Source: Vibrio sp. PID17_43 (GTDB lineage Bacteria > Pseudomonadota > Gammaproteobacteria > Enterobacterales > Vibrionaceae). From it: 64,000 bases of DNA. The position numbers and the translations under genes are program-made. The notes under the pieces are model-generated. The model made no database searches. It had not been told where the DNA came from and saw only the letters and a list, made by a program, of their open reading frames with translations. Below are positions 24,273 to 32,478 of the stretch, in pieces. Position 1 is the stretch's first letter. Every line of letters begins with the position of its first letter. The stretch is from contig NZ_LIXM01000021.1 of NCBI RefSeq assembly GCF_002608565.1, forward strand, positions 31,772 to 95,771, in the 5' to 3' direction.

Positions 24273-26429
24273 TTACAGTTTTTCGACGCCCATATTAAAG
24301 AGCGTAAAGCTGTATACATCGGCAGTTTTTTCAATAATTTTACTCGTTGGGGTCCCCGCACCATGGCCAGCATTGGTTTCAATACGGATCAGTGTTGGGT
24401 TAGTACCCGCCTGTTTTGATTGCAACTCGGCAGCAAACTTGTAGGAATGTGCCGGAACCACGCGATCGTCATGATCGCCTGTGGTGACCATCGTTGCTGG
24501 ATACTCAACACCAGGTTTCACATTATGCACAGGTGAGTAATCTTTCAGATATTGGAACATTTCTTTGCTCTGTTCCGAGGTGCCGTAGTCATACGCCCAC
24601 CCAGCACCAGCAGTGAAAGTGTGGTAGCGCAACATATCCAATACACCTACCGCTGGCAGTGCCACTTTAAACAGTTCTGGACGTTGCGTCATTACGGCTC
24701 CAACAAGCAAACCACCGTTCGAACCGCCATTGATCGCCAGCTTTCCCTTAGATGTGTAATCTTTATCGATAAGGAATTCTGCTGCTGCAATAAAGTCATC
24801 GAACACATTTTGCTTGTGCATCTTTGTACCAGCGTTGTGCCACTCTTTGCCATACTCGCCGCCGCCACGAATGTTGGCTACCGCATAAATGCCACCGAGC
24901 TCTAGCCACGCCGCTCGGCTTGGGCTGAAGTAAGGCGTTAAGCTGACATTAAAACCACCATAACCATACAAGATAGTCGGAGCTGTGCCGTCTATTGGCG
25001 TCCCCTTCTTATAGGTAATGATCATCGGAATCCTAGTGCCATCTTTGGATTTGTAGAACACTTGCTGAGATTCAAATTGTTCTGGTTTGAATGGCGCATC
25101 GGATTTGTGGTAGATCGTGCTGTCTCCGTTTTCTATGCCTAGGCGATAGGTGGTGCTAGGCGTCTTGTAGTTGGTGAAAGTGTAATAGACTTCTGCATCC
25201 TCTTTCTTACCCCAAAAGCCGTAAGCACTGCCGATGTCTGGCAGTTTGATTTCTCGAATGAGCTTACCGCTCATATCGTATTGTTTGACCATGGATAACG
25301 CATCCACGATATAGCTCGCAAACAAAGTGCCACCCGCGGTCGATGGTTTAAGCACATTGTCTGTTTCTGGAATTAAGTCGTTCCAATGGTTCGGTTGTGG
25401 GTTACTCGCATCCACCGTCACGACCCGTTTATTAGGCGCATCGAGGTTGGTCACCAAATACAATGTGGTACCTTTGTTATCAATTACCCAAGTGTCAGAT
25501 TCGGTATTATCCACAATGGTTTGCAGCGCACTGTCTGGCTTAGTCAGATCTTTAAAGAACAGCTTATTACCCGAAGTTGAAGTACTTGCTGAAATAAACA
25601 AATATCGTTGATCATCAGAGGTATAGCCGCGAATGTATCTGTGTTTCTCTGACTCTTTACCACCGAAGATAAGCTTATCTTCACTCTGCTTGGTACCCAG
25701 TTTGTGGTAATAAAGTTTGTGCTGATCCGTTTTCGCTGACAGCTCACTTCCCTCAGGTTTGTCGTAACTCGAATAGTAGAAACCATTGTTACCTAGCCAG
25801 TTCACACCACTGAATTTAATGTCTACTAGCGTCTCACCCACGGGCTGCTTAGTTTCCGTATTGAGAACGATCACTTTTCGCCAGTCGCTGCCCCCCTCTG
25901 AAATACTGTACGCCACTAGAGATCCATCTTTGGTGAAGCTCACATTTGCCAATGAGGTGGTGCCATCTTCGCTAAAGGTGTTGGGATCGAGAAAAACGTC
26001 AGGCTCACCATTGCCGAATTGACGATAAAGGACGTCCTGATTCTGTAAACCATCGTTCTTATAGAAGTAGGTGTATTTGCCTTCTTTAAATGGTCGTCCT
26101 AGTTTTTCGTAATCCATCAACTTGGTTAGGCGCGCTTCAATCAGCTTGCGATATGGCACTTGCTCTAGGTAATCAAATGTCACTTGATTTTGGGCTTTTA
26201 CCCAATCAGAGGTCTCTTTGCTGCGGTCATCTTCTAGCCAGCGGTACGGATCGCTCACGTTGGTGCCAAAGTACTCATCAACCACATTAACTTTTTTGGT
26301 CATTGGATACTTCAGTGCCATTTCATGCACATGTTCAACCAACTGTTGCGTTGCATCTTCTGCAAGCACAGTGGATGAGACGCCCGTCATCGTAACGGCA
26401 GTAAACAGTGCTAAGGTTTTATTTTTCAT
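24273..26429 (-). CDS. Secreted prolyl oligopeptidase (family S9A)
   Basis: 718 residues from the ATG at 26429, chosen because GGAAG precedes it and a clean signal peptide follows (MKNKTLALF..., cleavage after VLA); a longer frame starting 75 bp upstream would bury that signal. N-terminal seven-bladed propeller (from [15 protein letters not shown]), then the alpha/beta-hydrolase: nucleophile Ser570 in GGSNGGLL, Asp in GDHDDRVVP and His in ETNAGHGAG. It cuts short peptides after proline. Export to the periplasm or outside is inferred from the signal; most S9A enzymes are cytoplasmic, so this is noteworthy. Confidence 0.93.
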   Translation of the reverse strand: MKNKTLALFTAVTMTGVSSTVLAEDATQQLVEHVHEMALKYPMTKKVNVVDEYFGTNVSDPYRWLEDDRSKETSDWVKAQNQVTFDYLEQVPYRKLIEARLTKLMDYEKLGRPFKEGKYTYFYKNDGLQNQDVLYRQFGNGEPDVFLDPNTFSEDGTTSLANVSFTKDGSLVAYSISEGGSDWRKVIVLNTETKQPVGETLVDIKFSGVNWLGNNGFYYSSYDKPEGSELSAKTDQHKLYYHKLGTKQSEDKLIFGGKESEKHRYIRGYTSDDQRYLFISASTSTSGNKLFFKDLTKPDSALQTIVDNTESDTWVIDNKGTTLYLVTNLDAPNKRVVTVDASNPQPNHWNDLIPETDNVLKPSTAGGTLFASYIVDALSMVKQYDMSGKLIREIKLPDIGSAYGFWGKKEDAEVYYTFTNYKTPSTTYRLGIENGDSTIYHKSDAPFKPEQFESQQVFYKSKDGTRIPMIITYKKGTPIDGTAPTILYGYGGFNVSLTPYFSPSRAAWLELGGIYAVANIRGGGEYGKEWHNAGTKMHKQNVFDDFIAAAEFLIDKDYTSKGKLAINGGSNGGLLVGAVMTQRPELFKVALPAVGVLDMLRYHTFTAGAGWAYDYGTSEQSKEMFQYLKDYSPVHNVKPGVEYPATMVTTGDHDDRVVPAHSYKFAAELQSKQAGTNPTLIRIETNAGHGAGTPTSKIIEKTADVYSFTLFNMGVEKL

Positions 26430-26714
26430 AGACTTCCATTTCTTTTTTAAGGTCTTCTGTAACGCATCATGCATCTTACAAACTGTACTACAGATTGGGG
26501 GCATGGTTCCAACTCATTCAACTAAGAAAGAAACAAGCGGTTATTTTCATTGCGCACTAGTCCCCGCGAAATGAGTACGTCCGAAAGACTCTCTCTATGC
26601 AATGTAACATGATAATTTGACAAAACTTTAAGCAGTTTCGAGCTCTTCTCGGCACATTTTTTTCTGAAGCCATACTATGCTTAAGATAAATGCAATGTAC
26701 GTAAGGGCGTGGCT

Positions 26715-27140
26715 ATGAAATACAAACATATTCTTGTCGCACTGGAACTGTCTGATGAGAGTACTGTGTTGATCGATAGAGCTGTTTCAATGGCAAACTA
26801 TCTCGGTTCCGAGATTTCATTTATTCACATTGACGGTACACACGGCGAGATTTATCCAGAGCTAGTCGACATCGTAAAATACCCTGACAACAGACCGCTA
26901 AGCGAACATTCAATGGAGTGCTTGAGAAGCTTCGGTGACTACATAGATCACCCACTTAAACGTTTTTTGGTTGGGACTGGTGACTTAGCGGATAAACTTG
27001 AAATCACCATCAAAGAAGAAGAAGTCGATTTGCTCATTTGTGGGCACCACCACGACTTCTGGAGCAAAATTATTTCTTACTCAAGACATCTCATCAATAA
27101 ATGCCCGGTAGATATTTTAGTCGTGCCGATTCACGATTAA
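26715..27140 (+). CDS. Universal stress protein (UspA family)
   Basis: 141 residues from ATG 26715 (GTG 26709 is closer to the purine-rich stretch than is usual). N terminus YKHILVALELSDESTVLIDRA is the Usp strand-1/helix-1 pattern and VDLLICGHHHDFWSKIISYS with PVDILVVPI closes the fold. The usual ATP-binding G2xG9xGS/T motif is altered (GHHHDFWSKII), as in UspA-type members that do not bind ATP. Cytoplasmic stress survival role by family. Confidence 0.88.
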   Translation: MKYKHILVALELSDESTVLIDRAVSMANYLGSEISFIHIDGTHGEIYPELVDIVKYPDNRPLSEHSMECLRSFGDYIDHPLKRFLVGTGDLADKLEITIKEEEVDLLICGHHHDFWSKIISYSRHLINKCPVDILVVPIHD

Positions 27141-27149
27141 ATCGACAAG

Positions 27150-27177
27150 AAAGCCGTCTACTGCAGGGCGGCTTTTA
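27150..27177 (+). terminator. Terminator of the universal stress gene
   Basis: AAGCCG / CGGCTT with a 12-base loop and TTTT, ten bases after the stop. A 77-codon minus-strand frame at 27175-27408 shows no protein-like features and is not called. Confidence 0.7.
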
Positions 27178-27519
27178 AATTAAGCCGCGCATTTCGTTCC
27201 ACTCCCCTAAACTTCCTCTAAAAATAACCCCTATTCTGTTCACCCAGTACGCAATTCCAACTTCAGCGCAACAAACGTTGCTTGTTATGTTGACCAATTT
27301 ATTTTGTTTGTCGCATCCAAGAGCTGACCATATCATTCGCCGCATGAAGGAATGAGATTCCTTTTTATGCTCTTTAATAATCAAATGCCGCACTTCTAAG
27401 TAGTCCATGACCTACAAAAGTAAAAGTTCCATTTTTTTCCAGTTTTCACTTTTACAACCACTGAGTAGATCATTTAACGCTTTGTTCTACACAACAGTCT
27501 ATTCATGTAGGAATTTATC

Positions 27520-27855
27520 GTGGATAAATATCAAGCTGCTTACTCAAAACGTGTAGAAAAGCTAAAAGGCAACCGTTCGCCAAAAACTATTGCTCGCCTT
27601 TCTGCGTGGGATGCGTTTTTTAACAAAGAATATGAAATGCAAGACCTTGAGTCTCAAATGGCAGATTCGGCACGTAAACATTACGAGAAATCTGATGTAA
27701 AAAATGAAATTAGCTTTGGTTCATTCAAACGCTCGTTCTACAACGAATCGATCGTGATTTACGATTTAACCGATGGCGCATCAATTCAAAAAGTGTTCAC
27801 GCCATTACTTGCGTTAACCGCGTTATGGGTAATGTTTGTGTATTTCTCACATTGA
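27520..27855 (+). CDS. Unknown protein with a C-terminal membrane anchor
   Basis: 111 residues starting at GTG with TAGGAA upstream. The N-terminal 90 residues are charged and helical (KRVEKLKGNRSPKTIARLSAW, EYEMQDLESQMADSARKHYE); a single hydrophobic segment, LLALTALWVMFVYFSH, closes the chain, as in tail-anchored proteins. No family recognised. Confidence 0.65.
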   Translation: MDKYQAAYSKRVEKLKGNRSPKTIARLSAWDAFFNKEYEMQDLESQMADSARKHYEKSDVKNEISFGSFKRSFYNESIVIYDLTDGASIQKVFTPLLALTALWVMFVYFSH

Positions 27856-27921
27856 TGATAAACCTGATAAATAAGCACTATTGGTACTGTACTGTTTACT
27901 CTGCTAATGATAACAAGTTGA

Positions 27922-28044
27922 GGGTTTGGGGATGAAAAAATATATAACGCGGCATTTGGATACGGCTTCAAGCTCTATCAGGAAGCCAATGGGTTCGTTT
28001 ACCCAATCTACGAGAAGGCGTTTATTCTTAAATGCCTAAAATAA
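27922..28044 (+). other. Protein-like frame without a start codon
   Basis: From a TGA at 27919 to a TAA at 28042 the frame reads GFGDEKIYNAAFGYGFKLYQ then EANGFVYPIYEKAFILKCLK. The composition is strikingly protein-like (aromatics, alternating charges), yet no ATG, GTG or TTG opens it. An overlapping 35-codon ATG frame (27932-28039) is basic and low in complexity and looks like the shadow. This could be a relic or a frameshifted small gene. Confidence 0.3.
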
Positions 28045-28160
28045 CTCTTCTCTTACTTGCAACAACGGCCGGCGCCGGAGTCACCGGAGCGGCATTCTGT
28101 GTTGGCATCACCTACGCCTTTACACAACTGCCAATAACGCAAATTATATCAAGCTTATAA
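28032..28160 (+). CDS. Possible 42-residue hydrophobic protein
   Basis: MPKITLLLLATTAGAGVTGA is followed by a hydrophobic stretch ending TQIISSL; about 25 residues could span the membrane. The ATG overlaps the end of the preceding protein-like frame, so translation could be coupled. The ribosome site is weak. A terminator follows directly after it, which supports a real transcript. Confidence 0.4.
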   Translation: MPKITLLLLATTAGAGVTGAAFCVGITYAFTQLPITQIISSL

Positions 28161-28171
28161 TTCTAAAAAGT

Positions 28172-28197
28172 AGAGCATTTCGGTGCTCTGCTTTTTT
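28172..28197 (+). terminator. Terminator behind the small-ORF stretch
   Basis: AGAGCA / TGCTCT around TTTCGG, then GC and six T. Confidence 0.85.
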
Positions 28198-28335
28198 ACT
28201 ATTTCCCCCTCAGCAAAGCTCAAAAGCGTTCCCACGCCACATTATGATGACCATCGTTCGATTTCCTCTTCCCTAAATTGGCTCAGATCTATTAAGCTAC
28301 TTTCCCAATAAAAGGATAGTTAACGGAAGGATCGG

Positions 28336-29181
28336 ATGAAACTGGTAGGCCCTCATGCACTGATTGTTGAAGGTGGCGCAATGCGCGGCGTATTTTCATG
28401 CGGCATACTCGATCGTTTTCTAACCGAAAATTTTTCTCCATTCGACAGTTTTTGGGGAGTATCTGCTGGAGCCAGTAATCTAGCGGCTTACCTAGCTAAA
28501 ATGCCAGGCAGAAATCTGAAGATTTATCTCGATTACAGCTTACGCAAAGAATTCATCTCACCAACTCAATTGCTGCGTGGCGGAGATATGATGGATTTGG
28601 ACTGGATATGGGAAATCACACTAAATGAGCTTGGTATTGATCATACCACTCTCGCTGCAGACCCTCGGCCTTTCTTCCTTGGTGTGACTCGCCAAGATAA
28701 CGGACAAGCCGAGTATCATACTCCCACAATCGATATGCTGGCTGAAACGATGAAAGCAAGCAGTGCACTGCCGATTCTTTACCGTAACGGCGTCACATTA
28801 GGCAAGACAAAATACGTCGATGGGGGAGTTACAGATGCCATTCCAATTGCAGAAGCCATTAAAAGAGGTGCAACTAAAATCATGATCCTCCGAAGCCGTC
28901 CAGCCAGTTATCGTAAATCAAAAAGCAAGTTTAATGCTCTCACTAAACGCATGTTAAAAGATACGCCAGCGTTAATTGAGCCAATGCTCACTCGCCATAT
29001 TCGCTACAACCAGTCCTTACAACTTATTCAGAATCCCCCTGTGGGCGTAGAGATCATTCAAGTTTGTCCTCCAGAGACTTTTAGGCTTAAACGCCTCAGT
29101 CGTTCTCCTGAACCATTGCATGATGCCTATAAGCTAGGTATTATCGCTGGAAGAGACGCCATCGCTCGGTGGAATAACTAA
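28336..29181 (+). CDS. Patatin-like phospholipase, YjjU-type
   Basis: 281 residues. Oxyanion loop EGGAMRGVFSCGILD (12-26), nucleophile Ser43 in GVSAG, and the dyad Asp162 in VDGGVTDAIP. The pattern FDSFWGVSAGASNLAAYL and KASSALPILYRNGV closely follow E. coli YjjU. It should hydrolyse acyl esters of phospholipids in the cytoplasm or at the inner membrane face; the true substrate is not known. Monocistronic. Confidence 0.9.
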   Translation: MKLVGPHALIVEGGAMRGVFSCGILDRFLTENFSPFDSFWGVSAGASNLAAYLAKMPGRNLKIYLDYSLRKEFISPTQLLRGGDMMDLDWIWEITLNELGIDHTTLAADPRPFFLGVTRQDNGQAEYHTPTIDMLAETMKASSALPILYRNGVTLGKTKYVDGGVTDAIPIAEAIKRGATKIMILRSRPASYRKSKSKFNALTKRMLKDTPALIEPMLTRHIRYNQSLQLIQNPPVGVEIIQVCPPETFRLKRLSRSPEPLHDAYKLGIIAGRDAIARWNN

Positions 29182-29211
29182 TTAAAGTTAGTTAAATATA
29201 ATTTAAAATAA

Positions 29212-29420
29212 TTGTAGCTATTTTTTAAACACCCTGTATAGTGCGCTCTGGCTCTTAGAAAAGAGCTGTTAATGCTACATTTAGTTTAAGTTCCCTCTCA
29301 GTACCCCCCTGAATCACTCAATTCAGACACCTGCGTAAAACTTCCTCTTGATTGCACATTCAATAGCTTAAAAAAGAACCATCATAATTCATATATTTTT
29401 GTTTAAATTCAGAGGTTTTT
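29212..29420 (+). promoter_or_regulatory. Promoter and long 5' leader of the cold-shock gene
   Basis: A TATAGT -10 box at 29237 with a weak TTGTAG 19 bp upstream would give a leader of about 170 bases, and a small hairpin GCTCTT-AGAA-AAGAGC lies at 29251-29266. Long structured leaders are typical of cspA-type genes, where they act in cold-dependent stability and translation. Confidence 0.45.
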
Positions 29421-29633
29421 ATGTCTGGTAAAGTAACTGGTTCAGTAAAATGGTTCAACGAAACTAAAGGTTTCGGTTTTCTTTCTCAAGACAATGGCGG
29501 TCAAGATGTATTCGTACACTTCAACGCTATCGTTGCTGACGGTTTCAAAACGTTGACTGAAGGTCAGAAAGTAAGCTTTAACGTAGAAGATGGTAAAAAA
29601 GGTCCTCAAGCGACTGAAGTTACCCCTCTATAA
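29421..29633 (+). CDS. cspA: CspA-family cold-shock protein
   Basis: 70 residues, one OB-fold. RNA-binding motifs RNP1 (KGFGFLSQ) and RNP2 (VFVHF) are intact; start [18 protein letters not shown] and end GPQATEV are standard. It binds single-stranded nucleic acid as an RNA chaperone. Whether it is cold-inducible rather than growth-regulated cannot be told from the protein; the long leader favours cold induction. The cspA symbol denotes family only. Confidence 0.95.
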   Translation: MSGKVTGSVKWFNETKGFGFLSQDNGGQDVFVHFNAIVADGFKTLTEGQKVSFNVEDGKKGPQATEVTPL

Positions 29634-29644
29634 TATCGCTTTTC

Positions 29645-29672
29645 TTGGTGCTGCATGTCCATGCGGCACCAA
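29645..29672 (+). other. Hairpin after the cold-shock gene
   Basis: TTGGTGC / GGCACCAA with further pairing GCAT / ATGC inside; the following CTCTCTCC is pyrimidine-rich but not a T-run. Probably the 3' end structure of the csp mRNA. Confidence 0.5.
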
Positions 29673-29790
29673 ACTCTCTCCCCTTCAAAATGTCTCACAA
29701 CCAACACTAAGCAAACATTTTTGCTTGGCTTAATGCTGCCTACAATAAGTTAGGTGCTATATATTTATTAAATTATTTTTAGGAAAGATT

Positions 29791-29877
29791 ATGTCTAAAA
29801 GAACAAGTCGTCAAAAACACTGGTTTCAATTATTGAACAAAGAAAAAATATCCAAGAAACAGGAGATTAAATGTTAG
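29791..29877 (+). CDS. Basic 28-residue small protein
   Basis: MSKRTSRQKHWFQLLNKEKI then SKKQEIKC. AGGAAAG precedes the ATG, and the stop overlaps the next start in the arrangement ATGTTAG, so the two are translationally coupled. Highly basic, perhaps nucleic-acid binding. No family recognised. Confidence 0.5.
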   Translation: MSKRTSRQKHWFQLLNKEKISKKQEIKC

Positions 29878-30080
29878 AGATTGAATTCAATTTAACAAAG
29901 CCGAATATTTCTTGGTGTGCCAAAATACACCAACTCAATAGTGATATTTTAAGACGACACATACTAAGAAAACTTCAATCTGCTTGCTATCTCATTGATT
30001 TTAAATATTGTGAGAAAACTCACTCAGGTAGCATACTGTGTGACTCGGGTTCAAAGTTAGGAAGTTTTACTATCAAGTAA
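29871..30080 (+). CDS. 69-residue small protein coupled to the preceding ORF
   Basis: A CAGGAG site lies inside the end of the upstream ORF and the starts overlap. The sequence MLEIEFNLTKPNISWCAKIH, SDILRRHILRKLQ and CDSGSKLGSFTIK looks like a small alpha/beta protein with three to four cysteines. Function unknown. A third small gene follows after 57 bp. Confidence 0.55.
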   Translation: MLEIEFNLTKPNISWCAKIHQLNSDILRRHILRKLQSACYLIDFKYCEKTHSGSILCDSGSKLGSFTIK

Positions 30081-30137
30081 ATCCATTTTAATGCATTAAT
30101 ATAGTATTGAAATACAGCAAATTTAAAAGGTACTCAA

Positions 30138-30278
30138 ATGGCTAGAAAAAGTAAAAAACAGGTAGCACAGGAAAAGAAAGAATCTGAGCAAAGCGAAGCA
30201 ATTTTAAAACAACAAACACGCCGAAAAATTGAAGATATCATGGAGCAAAGAGCATTTGATAAATTGTTTGAACTCTAA
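30138..30278 (+). CDS. 46-residue charged helical protein (PA3496-like)
   Basis: MARKSKKQVAQEKKESEQSE followed by a helix ending RRKIEDIMEQRAFDKLFEL. AAAAGG precedes the ATG. The C-terminal RR-x-IE-x-x-x-E-x-R pattern resembles the small PA3496 family, linked to envelope integrity in some gamma-proteobacteria; similarity at this length is suggestive only. Confidence 0.55.
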   Translation: MARKSKKQVAQEKKESEQSEAILKQQTRRKIEDIMEQRAFDKLFEL

Positions 30279-30383
30279 TAAGCGAACCCTCCATTTTCTG
30301 TTCTTTATTCCTCTCAGCTAAATATCGATGTGCAAGGTATCGCCACCCCTTCTCAGTTCACAATGAGTAATGCACAATTAACT

Positions 30384-30701
30384 TTAAGCCAACCCACTCA
30401 AAGAAGAAATGACAAAGCGTTTATTGCATTCCAGCGGCTCAAACCTTGAGTGCTCTGGCTGCATGTACGCGATATTTTCCACAGCACTCGCGAGCGTCGG
30501 GTCGATTTGAGCAAAAACCGTTGGCGCAACACCGTGACTCTCACAAAAAAATAACGCATCACTAAACACCTTCCTTAGTCTTACCACAGCTTGGCTTACC
30601 GCTGACTGGCTTACGACTAACCGTAACGCCGCTTTGGTGCAATTTCTCTCTTCCATTATCGCGACAAACGTGGGGATTAAACTGTAATCTGAGTGCTTCA
30701 T
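30384..30701 (-). pseudogene. Truncated LysR-family regulator (N-terminal part only)
   Basis: 105 residues that begin as a LysR winged helix-turn-helix (TFVAIMEERNCTKAALRL, SQSAVSQAVVRLRK) and continue into the linker (PTLASAVENIAYMQPEHSRF, CNKRFVISSLSGLA) before TAA. Full LysR proteins have about 300 residues, so the whole ligand-binding domain is missing. Unusual residues in the conserved linker (FFCESHG, AQIDPTL) suggest decay. It might still make a DNA-binding fragment. No continuation is seen further along the minus strand. Confidence 0.75.
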
Positions 30702-30867
30702 ACTTAATGTTAACCAAGAAAAATAACCACTAAAATAAGTTTAACTTAAATTATATATAAACCAACTTATAGAGGTTTTTATACTATTTTGCGAATGTGA
30801 TGACGAACTAGAAACAATAATCACCCGCTCAACGTTTACCCTCTTAACATCGACAAAAGGGATAACT

Positions 30868-30987
30868 ATGAACGTCATAAAAGCCATAGGTCGCGTGATA
30901 TATGCGATCTTGATGGTGCCAATAAAGTTCTCTTTGTTTATGCTTTTCGGTGCTTATCTACTCGCACCCACTGGCACTACCATTTAA
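30868..30987 (+). CDS. 39-residue single-span membrane protein
   Basis: MNVIKAIGRVIYAILMVPIK then a hydrophobic FSLFMLFGAYLLAPTGTTI; AAAAGGG precedes the ATG. It is divergent from the truncated LysR gene, as a target gene would be. Unknown function, perhaps a subunit or relic of a transport system. Confidence 0.5.
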   Translation: MNVIKAIGRVIYAILMVPIKFSLFMLFGAYLLAPTGTTI

Positions 30988-31027
30988 AAAACATTGATAT
31001 AAACTTGTCCCCCCCCCTAACGACACC

Positions 31028-31120
31028 ATGATGGTGATTTTAAATTCCGAATACTTCAGCGGTTACCTATTTTCAGTCACTATAGCGCTCGCCATTTTCA
31101 TACTCTATTTGCTATGGTAG
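31028..31120 (+). CDS. Possible 30-residue membrane peptide
   Basis: Frame from ATG at 31028: MMVILNSEYFSGYLFSVTIA and LAIFILYLLW. One transmembrane helix. A run of nine C lies just upstream and no good ribosome site is seen, so the call is weak; its position behind the 39-residue membrane protein gives some support. Confidence 0.3.
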   Translation: MMVILNSEYFSGYLFSVTIALAIFILYLLW

Positions 31121-31450
31121 ATCCATGAAGTCGCAGTTCATCAAGCGCAAGAGTAGAGAAGTTCCCATATTCACCTGGTGTTTGCTTTATTACTTTGTGG
31201 CCTTTTTCTTCACAAAGCATGGTGATATTGGCACTCATCATCGCGTTCACTAACTGGGAACACATTAGCCACTCACTAAGTAACATCATTCGCAATAGCC
31301 TTCTGTCACCACAAACACAGCCCCAGACACCAGCCAAAGCCACTGAGGAATAGTCCATGTAAGACGTTATGATTCCGTACATTTTGATCATGTTGATTTT
31401 GGCGCTAGACTGAGTGAGCGGAACAAAGCATACACAAAAGGAAGATAATC
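31121..31450. other. Stretch of short, broken frames before the peroxiredoxin gene
   Basis: Several overlapping short frames occur: plus-strand 31125-31253 (42 codons) and 31219-31353 (44 codons, beginning MVILALIIAFTNWEHISHSL), and minus-strand 31098-31391. None has a good ribosome site or a clear family. Hydrophobic stretches on the plus strand suggest debris of a membrane protein gene. Confidence 0.35.
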
Positions 31451-31924
31451 ATGATTAAACAAGGCCAAACACTGCCTGCTGCAACTCTTAGTGAACTGAC
31501 GACGGATGGCATGGTGAACCATCAAGTGAGCGAACTTTTTGCCAACAAAAAGGTTGTCCTGTTTGCGGTACCGGGCGCATTCACGCCAACGTGTTCTGAA
31601 GCCCATTTACCTGGGTATGTCGTCTTGGCAGACCAGCTAAAAGCCAAAGGCGTCGACCTAATTGCTTGCGTTTCTGTCAACGATGCCTTTGTGATGCAAG
31701 CTTGGGGAGAAGCACAAAACGCAAATGAAATAATGATGTTGGGCGACGGGGATGCGAGCTTTACTAAAGCACTTGGTTTAGAGATGGATACCGGAGGTTT
31801 TGGTGGCATACGTTCACAGCGTTACGCCATGCTCATCGACAACGGCGTCGTCACGAATTTAAACGTCGAAGCACCACAAACGTTTGAAGTGAGCAATGCA
31901 GAAACCATCCTCGCATTACTATAA
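31451..31924 (+). CDS. Peroxiredoxin, Prx5-type
   Basis: 157 residues with peroxidatic Cys48 in PGAFTPTCSEAHLPGY and the family pattern DLIACVSVNDAFVMQAWG, where Cys73 may be a second active residue. It reduces hydrogen and organic peroxides, usually with glutathione or glutaredoxin as reductant in this class. GGAAG precedes the ATG. Monocistronic with its own terminator; fits the oxidative-stress theme of the window. Confidence 0.93.
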   Translation: MIKQGQTLPAATLSELTTDGMVNHQVSELFANKKVVLFAVPGAFTPTCSEAHLPGYVVLADQLKAKGVDLIACVSVNDAFVMQAWGEAQNANEIMMLGDGDASFTKALGLEMDTGGFGGIRSQRYAMLIDNGVVTNLNVEAPQTFEVSNAETILALL

Positions 31925-31943
31925 ATCAATAACTTAATTCAAT

Positions 31944-31970
31944 CGGAAGCTTTTCAGCTTCCGTTTTTTT
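31944..31970 (+). terminator. Terminator of the peroxiredoxin gene
   Basis: CGGAAGCT / AGCTTCCG with a TTTC loop and seven T. Confidence 0.9.
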
Positions 31971-31979
31971 GTTTCTGAG

Positions 31980-32384
31980 TTAACGCATTCTCACTACGCT
32001 GGTCTCTTGCTTACTTTGTAATTCAGCAAAACTGAGTACAAATGGGGCCGACTGCTTTACGCGACTTGGTAACGATGACAACGCATCGTATGCGTCTTGC
32101 TTGGTTCTGAAGTCACCAACGGTCACCGTGTACCAACGAGTGCCTCGGCTGTTTTTCCAGTTCACCCAAACTGGATGCTTCGGATCGATGTAGCGAATGT
32201 ACTCTTTCACATCTTTCTCTTGCTTTAACGCCAGTACTTGCATGGTGTAGTGGCTCGGGTTTAGGTAGCCGTAAGCATCTTGCGATGACATCACCCCTAC
32301 GCACTGTCCGCTGTCAGCCTGCTGTTGAGGCAAGGTACACCCTACAAGCGTAAAAGCTAATGTCAAAGATAGAATCTTATACAC
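31980..32384 (-). CDS. SPOR-domain lipoprotein
   Basis: 134 residues. Lipobox LVGC with Cys16. The C-terminal part fits a SPOR fold (HYTMQVLALKQEKDVKEYIR, WYTVTVGDFRTKQDAYDALSSLP), a domain that binds denuded septal peptidoglycan. It lies 94 bp beyond the PBP5 gene on the same strand, with a weak terminator between them, so a shared role at the cell wall is plausible. Confidence 0.8.
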   Translation of the reverse strand: MYKILSLTLAFTLVGCTLPQQQADSGQCVGVMSSQDAYGYLNPSHYTMQVLALKQEKDVKEYIRYIDPKHPVWVNWKNSRGTRWYTVTVGDFRTKQDAYDALSSLPSRVKQSAPFVLSFAELQSKQETSVVRMR

Positions 32385-32438
32385 GTGTCACTCCGTTATT
32401 ATTCTGAATGTATCTCTTTATGAGTTCTCAAAATAAAA

Positions 32439-32459
32439 AGGCGACCGTTTTGGCCGCCT
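32439..32459 (-). terminator. Terminator of dacA
   Basis: On the minus strand AGGCGGCC / GGTCGCCT (one wobble pair), AAAAC loop, followed by TTTTTATTTT. It separates dacA from the SPOR lipoprotein gene. Confidence 0.75.
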
Positions 32460-32478
32460 GACTAAATTTGTCGAGTGA

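Noticed and set aside
27175..27408. 77-codon minus-strand frame
   Set aside because: Begins inside the universal stress gene terminator, no ribosome site, no family signal.
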